Below are positions 26,814 to 35,227 of a stretch of DNA of 64,000 nucleotides, piece after piece. The DNA comes from an uncultured Clostridia bacterium (GTDB lineage Bacteria > Bacillota > Clostridia > Christensenellales > CAG-314): assembly GCA_947625725.1 (NCBI GenBank), contig CANQPI010000001.1, positions 126,732-190,731 of the forward strand, in the 5' to 3' direction. A program made the translations under genes and the position numbers. Within the stretch, counting starts at the first letter, position 1. The number at the start of each line of letters is the position of its first letter. The notes beneath the pieces were generated by a model. It was not told the DNA's origin and ran no database searches. It was given only the letters and a program-made list of their open reading frames with translations.

Positions 26814-27857
26814 ATGAAGCGTTTTGACTACTCATTTTTGTACAACGGAATGTTACCTGCGCGTCTTGTCAACATGACAAGCGGAATTTACTCTTTCAAA
26901 TCGGAGGACAGCCGCCGTCGGCGAGATTACCGCAAGGTTTTTGACAGTTTGCAACAGATCGCGCGCGTACAATCGGTCAAAAGTTCCAACGCCATAGAGG
27001 GCATTGTCGCTTCCGATGATCGAATTCGCGCCATAGTTACCAAAAGCAGCGCACCCGTGGATCACACCGAAGCGGAAATCGCAGGCTATCGCGACGCGTT
27101 GGACGTCATTCACACAAATTGGCGAGATATGGATTTTACGGAAAGAAACATTTTGTCCCTGCATGCCACAATGTTCGCCGCTGTTGGCTATGAGCAAGCG
27201 GGTCATTACAAGCAAAATGACAATTTGATAATCGAACAGGACGCGCAAGGCAACAGAAAGGTGCGTTTTGTACCCGTACCCGCCGTCGAAACGCCCGAGG
27301 CAATGGTGCAATTGGTATTGGCATATTTGGACGCTCGCTCCGATCCCAACATCAATCAACTGTTACTCATTCCCTGCGTTATTTTGGATTTTTTGTGTAT
27401 TCACCCCTTTGCGGACGGCAACGGACGTCTTTCGCGCTTGTTGAGTCTTTTGTTGCTGTATCGCAGCGGCTTTGACGTGTGCAAGTACGTTTCATTTGAG
27501 CAGCAAATAGACAACTACAAATCGCTGTACTACCAAGCGTTGCAAGATTCGTCAGTCGGCTGGCAGGACAACGCCAACGACTACATGCCTTTTGTGGAGA
27601 ACTTCCTTGCCACGCTGTACATGTGCTACAAGGAAATGGACCGTCGCTTTGCCGTTGTAAACACAGGCGCGTCCAAGACAAATCGCATCGAAACGACAGT
27701 ACTCAACAGCCTTGTGCCTATATCAAAGGCGGAAATATGCGCCGTTCTGCCTGACGTAAGTCCCACAACGGTAGAGAGCGTTTTGGGCAAGTTGGTGCGG
27801 CAAGGCGCAGTTGTCAAGGTGGGCGCGGGTTCCGCTACAAGATATATCCGCAAATAG
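26814..27857 (+). CDS. Fic-domain protein with C-terminal winged helix
   Basis: Fic proteins transfer AMP or related groups to target proteins. The 347-residue protein has the full active-site motif HPFADGNGRLSR (about residues 197-208), with catalytic His and the phosphate-binding Asn-Gly-Arg. An N-terminal helical region contains SSNAIEGI, the (S/T)xxxE(G/N)-type inhibitory helix motif, which normally holds the enzyme inactive. The C-terminal about 60 residues look like a winged helix (ISKAEICAVLPDVSPTTVESVLGKLVRQGAVVKVG), so it may bind DNA, perhaps its own promoter. GAGGTG precedes ATG 26814. There is no antitoxin gene beside it, which fits a chromosomal self-inhibited Fic protein of the Fic/DUF4172 or Fic_N class. 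Confidence 0.92.
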   Translation: MKRFDYSFLYNGMLPARLVNMTSGIYSFKSEDSRRRRDYRKVFDSLQQIARVQSVKSSNAIEGIVASDDRIRAIVTKSSAPVDHTEAEIAGYRDALDVIHTNWRDMDFTERNILSLHATMFAAVGYEQAGHYKQNDNLIIEQDAQGNRKVRFVPVPAVETPEAMVQLVLAYLDARSDPNINQLLLIPCVILDFLCIHPFADGNGRLSRLLSLLLLYRSGFDVCKYVSFEQQIDNYKSLYYQALQDSSVGWQDNANDYMPFVENFLATLYMCYKEMDRRFAVVNTGASKTNRIETTVLNSLVPISKAEICAVLPDVSPTTVESVLGKLVRQGAVVKVGAGSATRYIRK

Positions 27858-27894
27858 TCCGCTGAAAAAAGTTTAGAAATGTTAATCAAAATGT

Positions 27895-27923
27895 TTGACA
27901 TTACTTAATAGCGGCGTTATACT
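27895..27923 (+). promoter_or_regulatory. Promoter of the puuR-like/potABCD operon
   Basis: TTGACA, 17-base spacer, TATACT. Direct AAATGTT-type repeats (about 27875-27895) overlap it and could be an operator for the first gene product. Confidence 0.8.
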
Positions 27924-27928
27924 GTATT

Positions 27929-28043
27929 CGTTGCCCGTGGCAACCAAATTTATTTTCGTATATGCAAACGCAGGGGGTTTGCGCCGTGAGATACGGCAGT
28001 ACAGTAAATAACTTGGGTTAGCCGATGGGTAATTTTTTTTTGC
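27929..28043 (+). promoter_or_regulatory. Structured 5' leader of the pot operon
   Basis: Three hairpins follow one another: GTTGCC-CGT-GGCAAC, GCAAAC...GTTTGC and GCCGT-GAGAT-ACGGC, then a T9 run just before the ribosome binding site. I do not recognise a known riboswitch class. Confidence 0.4.
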
Positions 28044-28055
28044 GAGGTGTCGAAT

Positions 28056-28592
28056 ATGGTGGAAATCGGTCGAAAAATCAAACAATACCGACGACAGTTG
28101 GATCTCACGCAAGAGGAACTTGCCCAACGCACGGAGTTGACCAAGGGTTACATATCTCAGTTGGAAAACGACCTTTGTTCGCCGTCTATCGCCACGCTGG
28201 AAGATATTTTGAGCGTGTTGGGCGTAAGTTTGCGAGATTTCTTTGCGGAGGAGCGTTTGGACAAGGTGGTGTACACGCAAGCGGACTACTTTGTGTCGGA
28301 TAGCGACAACGGCAAACTGACCTGGCTCATTCCCAATTCGCAAGTCAAGCAAATGGAACCGATAATCCTCACTCTCAACGAGGGACAGCAAAGTATCGAA
28401 CGCTATCCGTTCGAGGGCGAAGAATTCGGCTACGTGCTGTACGGCGCGGTGGATGTGGTGTGCGGCAGTTCCCGTTTTCGAGTAAAAAAGGGCGAAACTT
28501 TTTCGCTGGACGGCAAACAACAGCACACTATACAAAATGCAAAAAACGGCGAAAGCAAGTTACTGTGGGTAACAACGCCCTCTAACTTCTAG
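28056..28592 (+). CDS. XRE-cupin transcriptional regulator (PuuR-like)
   Basis: The 178-residue protein has an N-terminal helix-turn-helix (about 3-62: IGRKIKQYRRQLDLTQEELAQRTELTKGYISQLEND) and a C-terminal cupin (about 105-175: GEEFGYVLYGAVDVVCG...VKKGETFSLDGKQQHTIQN). This pair of domains is typical of PuuR/SinR-like regulators that sense small molecules and commonly sit in front of potABCD in Clostridia. It probably controls its own operon according to polyamine level (inference). GAGG lies 8 bases before ATG 28056; GTG 28047 overlaps that site and is rejected. The stop is 9 bases before potA. Confidence 0.9.
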   Translation: MVEIGRKIKQYRRQLDLTQEELAQRTELTKGYISQLENDLCSPSIATLEDILSVLGVSLRDFFAEERLDKVVYTQADYFVSDSDNGKLTWLIPNSQVKQMEPIILTLNEGQQSIERYPFEGEEFGYVLYGAVDVVCGSSRFRVKKGETFSLDGKQQHTIQNAKNGESKLLWVTTPSNF

Positions 28593-28601
28593 GAGGAAAC
28601 A

Positions 28602-30068
28602 ATGGACGACAAAATTATCGAAATCAAAAACGTTTACAAAGCGTACGGCGACAAGCCGGTAGTAAAAAACATTTCGCTGGGTATTCGCCGCGGCGAGTTT
28701 GTTACGTTGCTCGGTCCTTCCGGTTGCGGCAAGACGACCACTCTGCGCATGATCGCGGGTTTCGAACAGCCTACAAGCGGAACGATCCTTTTTAACGGGC
28801 AGGACATCACGCAGTTGCCGCCGCACAAGCGCAACATAAACACGGTGTTTCAAAAGTACGCTCTGTTTCCTCATCTCAACGTGTTCGGCAATATCGCTTT
28901 CGGGCTCAAACTCAAAACTGTGCCCAACGGCGAACCTACAAAGGATCGTCGCGGCAACACGGTGCAAAAAATGCGCCGCCTTACCAAAGCGGAAATAGCG
29001 GAAAAGGTAAACAACGCCCTCAAAATGGTAGATTTGGAGGACTACGGACACCGCTCCGTCAATTCACTTTCCGGCGGACAGCAACAGCGCGTCGCTATTG
29101 CCCGCGCTTTGGTAAACGAACCCCAAGTGTTGCTTTTGGACGAGCCGTTGGGCGCGTTGGATCTCAAAATGCGCAAAGATATGCAGTTGGAATTGATGCA
29201 GATGCACAGCAAATTGGGCATCACGTTTGTGTATGTCACTCACGATCAGGAAGAAGCCCTCACCATGTCGGATACGATAGTGGTCATGAAAGACGGTGAA
29301 ATTCAGCAGATCGGCACGCCCACCAAGGTGTACGACGAGCCCGCAAACGCCTTTGTAGCGGACTTTATCGGCGAATCCAACATTCTGTCCGGCACAATGG
29401 TAAAGGACTGCTGCGTGGAAATTTCCGGTCACAAATTCGAGTGCGTGGACAAGGGCTTCAAGAACAACGAACCCATTGACGTCATCATACGTCCCGAGGA
29501 TATCAGGATCGTGCCTACGGGCAACAAGCAATGTTTGATAGAAGCGGACGTCCTCAGTTGCGTGTTCAAGGGCGATCACTACCAGGTTACTGCGCTTACT
29601 CACGGCGACGAGCGCAACGAGATCATCATTCACGACAACGTAGAAGTCAAAGACGGCGATACCGTCGGATTGTACATCAAGCCGTTTGACTTTCACATCA
29701 TGCACAAATCGCGGCTTATCAACGAGTTGACAGCCACAGTCGCAAGCGAAAACGAAGTGGAGTTTTGCGACGGCAAATTTGTTTGTACCGCCCAATTGCC
29801 CGATGTGGACACCGAAGTGCGCGTAAAGGTGGATTTCGACGACGTGGAGTTGACCGACGACGAAGCGGACGGCACTATCGGCGCAACGATCATTTCCGCT
29901 ATCTACAAGGGCAGTTATTGGCAGTACATAGTGCGTACCGACACTTACTACGACTTTTTTGTAGACAACGACTACGAGTGGTCTATCGGCGACCGCGTGG
30001 GCATCAAGATCGCCCCCGAAAAAATCATAGTAGAGGAGGTGCAAAGTGAAAAAGAAGTTCAAGTTTAG
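28602..30068 (+). CDS. potA: Spermidine/putrescine ABC transporter ATP-binding protein, enlarged
   Basis: PotA energises polyamine uptake. Walker A is GPSGCGKTT, the signature LSGGQQQRVAIARAL, Walker B LLLDEPLGALD and the H-loop VTHDQEEA. At 488 residues it is about 110-130 longer than usual. Two additions are visible: an insertion before the signature (VPNGEPTKDRRGNTVQKMRRLTKAEI, about 107-131), and two TOBE-like domains in the C-terminal half (about 305-355 and 425-480, the latter ATIISAIYKGSYWQYIVRT). GGAGG overlaps the regulator's stop codon. The end overlaps potB by 23 bases. Confidence 0.93.
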   Translation: MDDKIIEIKNVYKAYGDKPVVKNISLGIRRGEFVTLLGPSGCGKTTTLRMIAGFEQPTSGTILFNGQDITQLPPHKRNINTVFQKYALFPHLNVFGNIAFGLKLKTVPNGEPTKDRRGNTVQKMRRLTKAEIAEKVNNALKMVDLEDYGHRSVNSLSGGQQQRVAIARALVNEPQVLLLDEPLGALDLKMRKDMQLELMQMHSKLGITFVYVTHDQEEALTMSDTIVVMKDGEIQQIGTPTKVYDEPANAFVADFIGESNILSGTMVKDCCVEISGHKFECVDKGFKNNEPIDVIIRPEDIRIVPTGNKQCLIEADVLSCVFKGDHYQVTALTHGDERNEIIIHDNVEVKDGDTVGLYIKPFDFHIMHKSRLINELTATVASENEVEFCDGKFVCTAQLPDVDTEVRVKVDFDDVELTDDEADGTIGATIISAIYKGSYWQYIVRTDTYYDFFVDNDYEWSIGDRVGIKIAPEKIIVEEVQSEKEVQV

Positions 30069-30846
30069 GTTTTCACGCCGCGCATTTGCCTACCCCTACA
30101 TGATATTTTTGCTGTTGTTTGTGGTAGTCCCGTTGGTGATAATTCTGATCAACGCGTTTTTGGACGACGCAGGCAAACTGACGTTCGACAACTTTGTCGA
30201 ATTTTTCACCGATTCGGGCGGCGGCTTGACGGTGCTTGGCAACTCGCTCATTATCGGGTTGGTCACGACGTTGATCTGTTTGGTAATCGGCTATCCGTGC
30301 GCATATTTTTTGGCAAAGTATCACGCCTCAAACCGCGTGTTGGTGTTGCTGTTTATTTTGCCTATGTGGGTAAACTTTCTCATCCGTACATTGTCCACCA
30401 AGGCGATCTTCATGGCGTTGGACGTAGATTTGGGAATGGGAACGGTTTTGTTCGGCATGGTGTACAATTACCTGCCCTACATGATATTGCCTTTGCACAC
30501 AACGCTTGTCAGTATCGACCACAGTTATATCGAGGCGGCGGAGGATCTCGGCGCGGACAAAATGACGGTATTTTTCAAAACGATAGTACCGCTGTCCCTT
30601 TCCGGCATTATCAGCGGCATAACAATGACGTTCATTCCCGCGATAAGTACTTTTGCCATTTCGGAGATACTGTCGAGCAGCAAAATTTTCCTGTTCGGCG
30701 ACGCCATAAACATGCACTTTTCCAAAACTACCAACAGTTTCGGCGTGGGTAGCGTTATGAGTTTGGTAATGCTCGTGTTGGTGATATTGTCCAATTTGGC
30801 GGTCAATCTCACAAGCAAAGACGAGGAGGTCAAGAGCGCGCTATGA
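30046..30846 (+). CDS. potB: Spermidine/putrescine ABC transporter permease PotB
   Basis: This 266-residue permease has about six helices beginning FAYPYMIFLLLFVVVPLVIILINAF. The EAA motif contacting PotA is YIEAAEDLGADKMTVFFKTIVPLS (about 162-185). Length and order match PotB. The GTG start at 30046 has GAGGAGGT in front and lies inside the end of potA; the stop overlaps the potC start in ATGA, so the operon is tightly coupled. Confidence 0.94.
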   Translation: MKKKFKFRFSRRAFAYPYMIFLLLFVVVPLVIILINAFLDDAGKLTFDNFVEFFTDSGGGLTVLGNSLIIGLVTTLICLVIGYPCAYFLAKYHASNRVLVLLFILPMWVNFLIRTLSTKAIFMALDVDLGMGTVLFGMVYNYLPYMILPLHTTLVSIDHSYIEAAEDLGADKMTVFFKTIVPLSLSGIISGITMTFIPAISTFAISEILSSSKIFLFGDAINMHFSKTTNSFGVGSVMSLVMLVLVILSNLAVNLTSKDEEVKSAL

Positions 30847-31850
30847 AAACTGCTTTCGGTATTCTTGCACTTTCTCAAATTGCGGCAAATTGGTTGTTGG
30901 CGATACTTGTAGCGGTGTTGGCAATGCAAATTGCCATACTTGCGTTTGTTATCGTGCGTCGTTCGGACAAAACGGGCAAACGCCGCATGCGCGAGCGCGT
31001 TCGTTCCGTCGAGGGTCGTTCCCCGCGCCAAAAGATAAGTTTGCGCAAGTTGTTTGCGCGCGTATGCGCCGACGGCTACCTCGGCCTGGTGCTGGCTTTG
31101 CTGTACTTGCCCATTTTGCTGATAATAGTATTCAGTTTTTCCGGCACGAGCCGTTTCAGTTTCACCAACGGTTTTACTTTGGACAGTTACAAATCTCTGT
31201 TCGATCCCGAGCAAAACGCGGGATTGCTCGACGCGCTCAAAAACACCGCGGTACTTGCGGTTTCGGCAAGCGTTATTTCCACCGTGTTGGGAGCGTTTTC
31301 CACGATAGGTATCTATGCTCTCGGCAAGCGGCTCAAAAAGATCACTCTTACCGTCAATCAACTGCCTATGATAAACAGCGAGGTGGTCATGGCTGTGAGT
31401 TTGATGGTGTTTTTTGCGGCGTTCAGCGCAATCTTTCCGCAAGGTATGACGCGGCTTATCATTTCGCACGTGGCGTTTTGCACGCCCTACGTGGTGCTGT
31501 CGATACTGCCTCGCTTGCAAAAAATGGACCCCAATATGTACGAGGCGGCGTTGGACTTGGGCGCAAATCCGTTTGTCGCCATGATAAAGGTAGTGTTCCC
31601 CTACATAATGCCGGGCATTGTGAGCGGCTTTGCAATGGCGTTTACGCTCAGCCTTGACGACTTTATCATAACCCAATTCAACAAGGGCGACACGGGCATA
31701 GAAACCCTTTCCACCTACATCTACGAGGATGCGCGTGTCAAATCTCTCGAACCGTTTTGGTTTGCGGTGTTCTCGATATTCTTCGTGGTTATGTTTACGT
31801 TGCTGTTGTTGATGAACATCAAAAAGGTGCAAAAGGAGGCAAAACAATGA
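30843..31850 (+). CDS. potC: Spermidine/putrescine ABC transporter permease PotC with extra N-terminal helix
   Basis: The protein has 335 residues. The core (about 75-335) is a normal PotC: GYLGLVLALLYLPILLIIVFSF, then the EAA motif YEAALDLGANPFVAMIKVVFPYIMP and LDDFIITQF. PotC is usually about 260 residues. The first 75 residues add one helix (about 15-38, WLLAILVAVLAMQIAILAFVIV) and an Arg-rich linker (RRMRERVRSVEGRSPRQK). The start is fixed by the ATGA overlap with potB and GAGGAGG upstream. The same type of extension is on the MalG-type permease and RibU. Confidence 0.93.
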   Translation: MKTAFGILALSQIAANWLLAILVAVLAMQIAILAFVIVRRSDKTGKRRMRERVRSVEGRSPRQKISLRKLFARVCADGYLGLVLALLYLPILLIIVFSFSGTSRFSFTNGFTLDSYKSLFDPEQNAGLLDALKNTAVLAVSASVISTVLGAFSTIGIYALGKRLKKITLTVNQLPMINSEVVMAVSLMVFFAAFSAIFPQGMTRLIISHVAFCTPYVVLSILPRLQKMDPNMYEAALDLGANPFVAMIKVVFPYIMPGIVSGFAMAFTLSLDDFIITQFNKGDTGIETLSTYIYEDARVKSLEPFWFAVFSIFFVVMFTLLLLMNIKKVQKEAKQ

Positions 31851-33442
31851 AAAAATTTGTTTCCTCTATAGCGATATTGTTGCTTGTCTGTCTTGTTTTG
31901 ACGGCGTTTGCCGCTTGCAAAACGGAAGAAATCGACACCCTTGTCATCTACAATTGGGCGGACTACATTTTTGACGTAGAAGCAATGAAAACGGAATTCG
32001 AAACTTACTACGAGCAGATGACGCGCAAAAAAATAGAGATAACCTACGTAACTTTCGATACCAACGAAACAATGCTTACGCGCCTCACCAAGGGGGACAG
32101 CAACGTGGACGTGGTTTGCCCAAGCGAGTACGCCATTCAAAAGTTGATCGAGTTGGATATGCTTGTTCCGTTGCATTACTTTGACGAGGAGAGTTACTTA
32201 AACGCCTTTTCGTCAAGCGTTGACAGCGGCAGTTATGTACACAACGCCGACAACGTGGAACAGGGTATCCGCGACAAGGTGGGCGAAACTTTCGGAAATA
32301 TCGAAATCACCGCCGACGGCGCAAACAAGGGCAAGCAGGTCAGCATGCTCGACTACTTTGTGCCCTATATGTACGGCACGTTGGGCATTTTGTACAACAA
32401 ATTCGAGTTCGAACGGCTCGGCATCTACGACGGCGAAACCCTCAACAAAGCCAATTGGGGCATATTGTTCAACGACAACGGCGAGGGCGGCATACTCAGT
32501 GAAGATTTGACGGGCAACATTCTGATGAAGGACAGTATTCGCGACAGTTACGCCGCAACGGTGTTTTACCTGTTGGAAAGCGGCAAGTTGGAGGGTATGA
32601 CCAACAGCGAGGGCAAGCCCTACGACGAGATGCCCGCAAGCGAACTTATCAACGCCGTGGAGGACAACCTTTTGGAAGTCGTCAAGCAGACGCTCACCGA
32701 GCAAAAAAGTCAACTGTTCGGTTACGAAGTGGACTTCGGCAAGGACGACTTGCTCATGGGCAACGCCATAGTGGATCTTGCTTGGAGCGGCGACGCAATG
32801 TACGCCATAGAGGAGAGTTGGGACGACGAACGCGAGGACTATGAATTGGCGTACTACCTGCCTCACAGCAACGGCAACATTTGGTTTGACGGTTGGGTAG
32901 TGCCCAAAACTTACGACCCCGACCATCTGGACGCCATAAAGTTGTTCATCAACTATCTCAACCGTCCCGACGTGGCGGCGAAAAACTTGTTGGAAATCGG
33001 TTACTCCGCGGCGATCAAACCGCAGGTACTGCTCAACGACGAAAACGCAATGAGGATACTTGCCGAGGGCTACGAGTACGACCCCGACGATCCCGACGAA
33101 ATGGCGGAGTTTACCGACTACTTTTTCCACTACGAGGACGAAATAGACCTCAGCAATTGGCGTTATCCCTTTGAGAGCGCGGAACTCAATTCCGACAACT
33201 ACCGCAATATCGACAGTTTGGGCGTAATGCGCGATTTCGGCGACAAAAACAAAGCGGTTGTTACCGCTTGGAATTACAGTCGTTCGGCGGGAGTAAACGC
33301 CTTGCCGTTGCTCGGTTGGACTGCGCTTGCGGTGGCGGCGATCGTTGGCGCTGCTTACCTTATCATAGCCGTCAAACGCTTTTACAGACAACGCGTTGTC
33401 GTGCGCGACAACTCCGAGGACGGAGATACCGACAAAACGTAA
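31847..33442 (+). CDS. potD: Spermidine/putrescine-binding lipoprotein PotD with C-terminal membrane helix
   Basis: The protein has 531 residues. The lipobox is AFAAC with Cys24. The start of the mature protein, LVIYNWADYI, is the PotD/PotF hallmark, and DVVCPSEYAIQKL, LAWSGDAMYAI and IWFDGWVVPK follow. PotD is normally about 350 residues. Here there are insertions of about 100 residues in the middle, plus a C-terminal membrane helix (about 484-506, LPLLGWTALAVAAIVGAAYLIIA) followed by a basic KRFYRQR and a short acidic tail. The protein would be held at both ends. ATG 31847 overlaps the potC stop, with AAGGAGG upstream. Confidence 0.92.
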   Translation: MKKFVSSIAILLLVCLVLTAFAACKTEEIDTLVIYNWADYIFDVEAMKTEFETYYEQMTRKKIEITYVTFDTNETMLTRLTKGDSNVDVVCPSEYAIQKLIELDMLVPLHYFDEESYLNAFSSSVDSGSYVHNADNVEQGIRDKVGETFGNIEITADGANKGKQVSMLDYFVPYMYGTLGILYNKFEFERLGIYDGETLNKANWGILFNDNGEGGILSEDLTGNILMKDSIRDSYAATVFYLLESGKLEGMTNSEGKPYDEMPASELINAVEDNLLEVVKQTLTEQKSQLFGYEVDFGKDDLLMGNAIVDLAWSGDAMYAIEESWDDEREDYELAYYLPHSNGNIWFDGWVVPKTYDPDHLDAIKLFINYLNRPDVAAKNLLEIGYSAAIKPQVLLNDENAMRILAEGYEYDPDDPDEMAEFTDYFFHYEDEIDLSNWRYPFESAELNSDNYRNIDSLGVMRDFGDKNKAVVTAWNYSRSAGVNALPLLGWTALAVAAIVGAAYLIIAVKRFYRQRVVVRDNSEDGDTDKT

Positions 33443-33510
33443 TTTTCAAGCGACGTTCCGCGAGGGACGACGTTACGGTTTGACGACGACGCGCTTTACC
33501 GTTTGATTTC

Positions 33511-33542
33511 GGGACAAAGGAACTTTTTGTCCCGGTTTTTAT
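33511..33542 (+). terminator. Terminator of the pot operon
   Basis: GGGACAAA, short loop, TTTGTCCC, then GGTTTTTAT. Confidence 0.8.
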
Positions 33543-33605
33543 TGCGAAGTTTCGCTTGTCGGCGTTGCAAAGGCTGTCGCAAGGCGTAAATTTGTATCAA
33601 TAAAG

Positions 33606-33634
33606 TTGTAAAAAACGTCAATGTGTGTTAAAAT
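33606..33634 (+). promoter_or_regulatory. Promoter of the GH20 gene
   Basis: TTGTAA, 17-base spacer, TAAAAT. An imperfect inverted repeat (ATATGTACC / GGTATATGT, about 33647-33669) follows the start region. Confidence 0.55.
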
Positions 33635-33707
33635 TATTTAGTACGGATATGTACCTCAAAGGTATATGTCAAACCGATAAACAGTCTGATTCTTTTGAGA
33701 GGAAACA

Positions 33708-35210
33708 ATGAAAATTTTACCCAATCCTCAAAAGTCCGAAAATATATCCGGCAGTTTTGTGCTTAACGACAATTCCATGATGTTTTGCGACGCCGAGTTT
33801 ATGTCGCAGGCGGAAAGGCTTGCCGATCTTGTGTACGAAAGTTGCGGTTTCTTTTTGCAATTTACCGACGTGATCAGCGACGCGCAAATAATCTTTGCCA
33901 AAGACGCGCAGTTCGCCCGAGAGGGTTATGTAATAATGATCAATCAAGGCGTGGCTACCGTTACCGCATCCGAAGCGAGCGGCTGTTTTTACGCCGTGGA
34001 AACATTGCGCCAGATCTTTTGTCTGGACGAAAAGCAACACCAAATCGCTTGCGCCGATTGCTATGTGGAGGATTTTCCCCGTTTCGAATATCGCGGCTTG
34101 ATGGTAGATATTGCCAGACACTTTTTCGGCATAGACGCGCTCAAACAAATTGTGGATATTATGTCCCAAGTCAAACTCAACGTGTTGCACCTGCATTTGA
34201 CGGACGATCAGGGCTTTCGTATTCAGATAGACAAATATCCCCTGCTCAACGAAATATCCAGCGTGCGCGACGGCTCGGAAGTAGTGCGCGACGGCGAAAC
34301 TATTATCGACGATATTCCGCACTCGGGCTATTTGACCAAGCAACAAGTAAAGGAATTGGTGGACTATGCGGCGGAACGTAACGTGCAGATCGTTCCTGAG
34401 ATAGATCTACCTGGACACTTTGCCGCCGCGCTTGCCGCCTATCCCGAGTTCAGTTGCACGGGAGCCGTTTCGGAAGTGCGCAAGCGTTGGGCTGCGTCCA
34501 AGGAATTGCTCTGCGCGGGAAACGATGCGGCAAATACCTTTGTCAAGGACATTTTGGACGAAATTTGCGAAATGTTCCCCTGCAAGTACGTGCATTTGGG
34601 CAACGAAAACACTCCCAAGGACAGGTGGTGCAATTGCAAACTGTGCCGCGAGCGCATGTCGGAACTCAAAATCGACAACTTTGACGAGTTGCAAACTTAC
34701 CTTATCGAAACTTTCCGCGTGCATTTGTTGCAACGCGGCAAAACGGTTATATGCCGCAACGACGGACTTACGGCGACTTCCGACAAGCATATCGTCAGTC
34801 AGGTATGGACGCCCGTCAAACGCCGTAGCGCGCGCAAAACGCAAAGCGAACGACAAATTATCGTATCCTTGCGCGGCAGATTGCATTTCAGCCGTTCATA
34901 CAAGCGTTTGCCGCTCAAACGCGTGTTGCGCACAAATCCGTTCAAGGGCGTGCGCAAATCGGACAGAGCAAACGTTTTGGGCGTTGAGGGCGCGATATGG
35001 ACTCAACACATAACGACCGAACAGGAACTGTTTTATCAACTTTTGCCGCGTTTGGACGCGTTGGCAGAGTGCGCATGGGGCTGGCGCGGCAAAGATTTTG
35101 TTCAAAGATTGCAAAACCGCCTTGCCCGCTACGAAAAACTCGGTATTCCTTTCAACGGCAAATACAGCCGTCGCGCCGCTCATACCGACAGCGACGAACA
35201 CAACAAATGA
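33708..35210 (+). CDS. Glycoside hydrolase family 20-like protein with altered catalytic residues
   Basis: GH20 enzymes remove terminal N-acetylhexosamines. The 500-residue protein has the GH20b-like N-terminal domain (about 1-125) and the barrel (about 126-480): FEYRGLMVDIARHFF, LNVLHLHLTDDQGFRIQI, VPEIDLPGHF and GVEGAIWTQHI are all good family motifs. The catalytic motif normally H-x-G-G-D-E is here H-L-G-N-E-N (codons CAT TTG GGC AAC GAA AAC near 34600), so the Asp-Glu pair is Glu-Asn and the acid/base Glu is missing. The later region (LHFSRSYKRLPLKRV) also departs from the usual aromatic-Asp motif. It is in frame over its full length, so it is a candidate pseudoenzyme or sugar-binding protein. 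No signal peptide is seen. AGAGGAAAC precedes the ATG. Confidence 0.85.
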   Translation: MKILPNPQKSENISGSFVLNDNSMMFCDAEFMSQAERLADLVYESCGFFLQFTDVISDAQIIFAKDAQFAREGYVIMINQGVATVTASEASGCFYAVETLRQIFCLDEKQHQIACADCYVEDFPRFEYRGLMVDIARHFFGIDALKQIVDIMSQVKLNVLHLHLTDDQGFRIQIDKYPLLNEISSVRDGSEVVRDGETIIDDIPHSGYLTKQQVKELVDYAAERNVQIVPEIDLPGHFAAALAAYPEFSCTGAVSEVRKRWAASKELLCAGNDAANTFVKDILDEICEMFPCKYVHLGNENTPKDRWCNCKLCRERMSELKIDNFDELQTYLIETFRVHLLQRGKTVICRNDGLTATSDKHIVSQVWTPVKRRSARKTQSERQIIVSLRGRLHFSRSYKRLPLKRVLRTNPFKGVRKSDRANVLGVEGAIWTQHITTEQELFYQLLPRLDALAECAWGWRGKDFVQRLQNRLARYEKLGIPFNGKYSRRAAHTDSDEHNK

Positions 35211-35227
35211 AAAGGAGCAATTACACT

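Noticed and set aside
27929..28043. Known riboswitch in the pot leader
   Set aside because: The hairpins do not match the conserved cores of the riboswitch classes I could recall (purine, SAM, ykkC, preQ1, Mn, THF, FMN).
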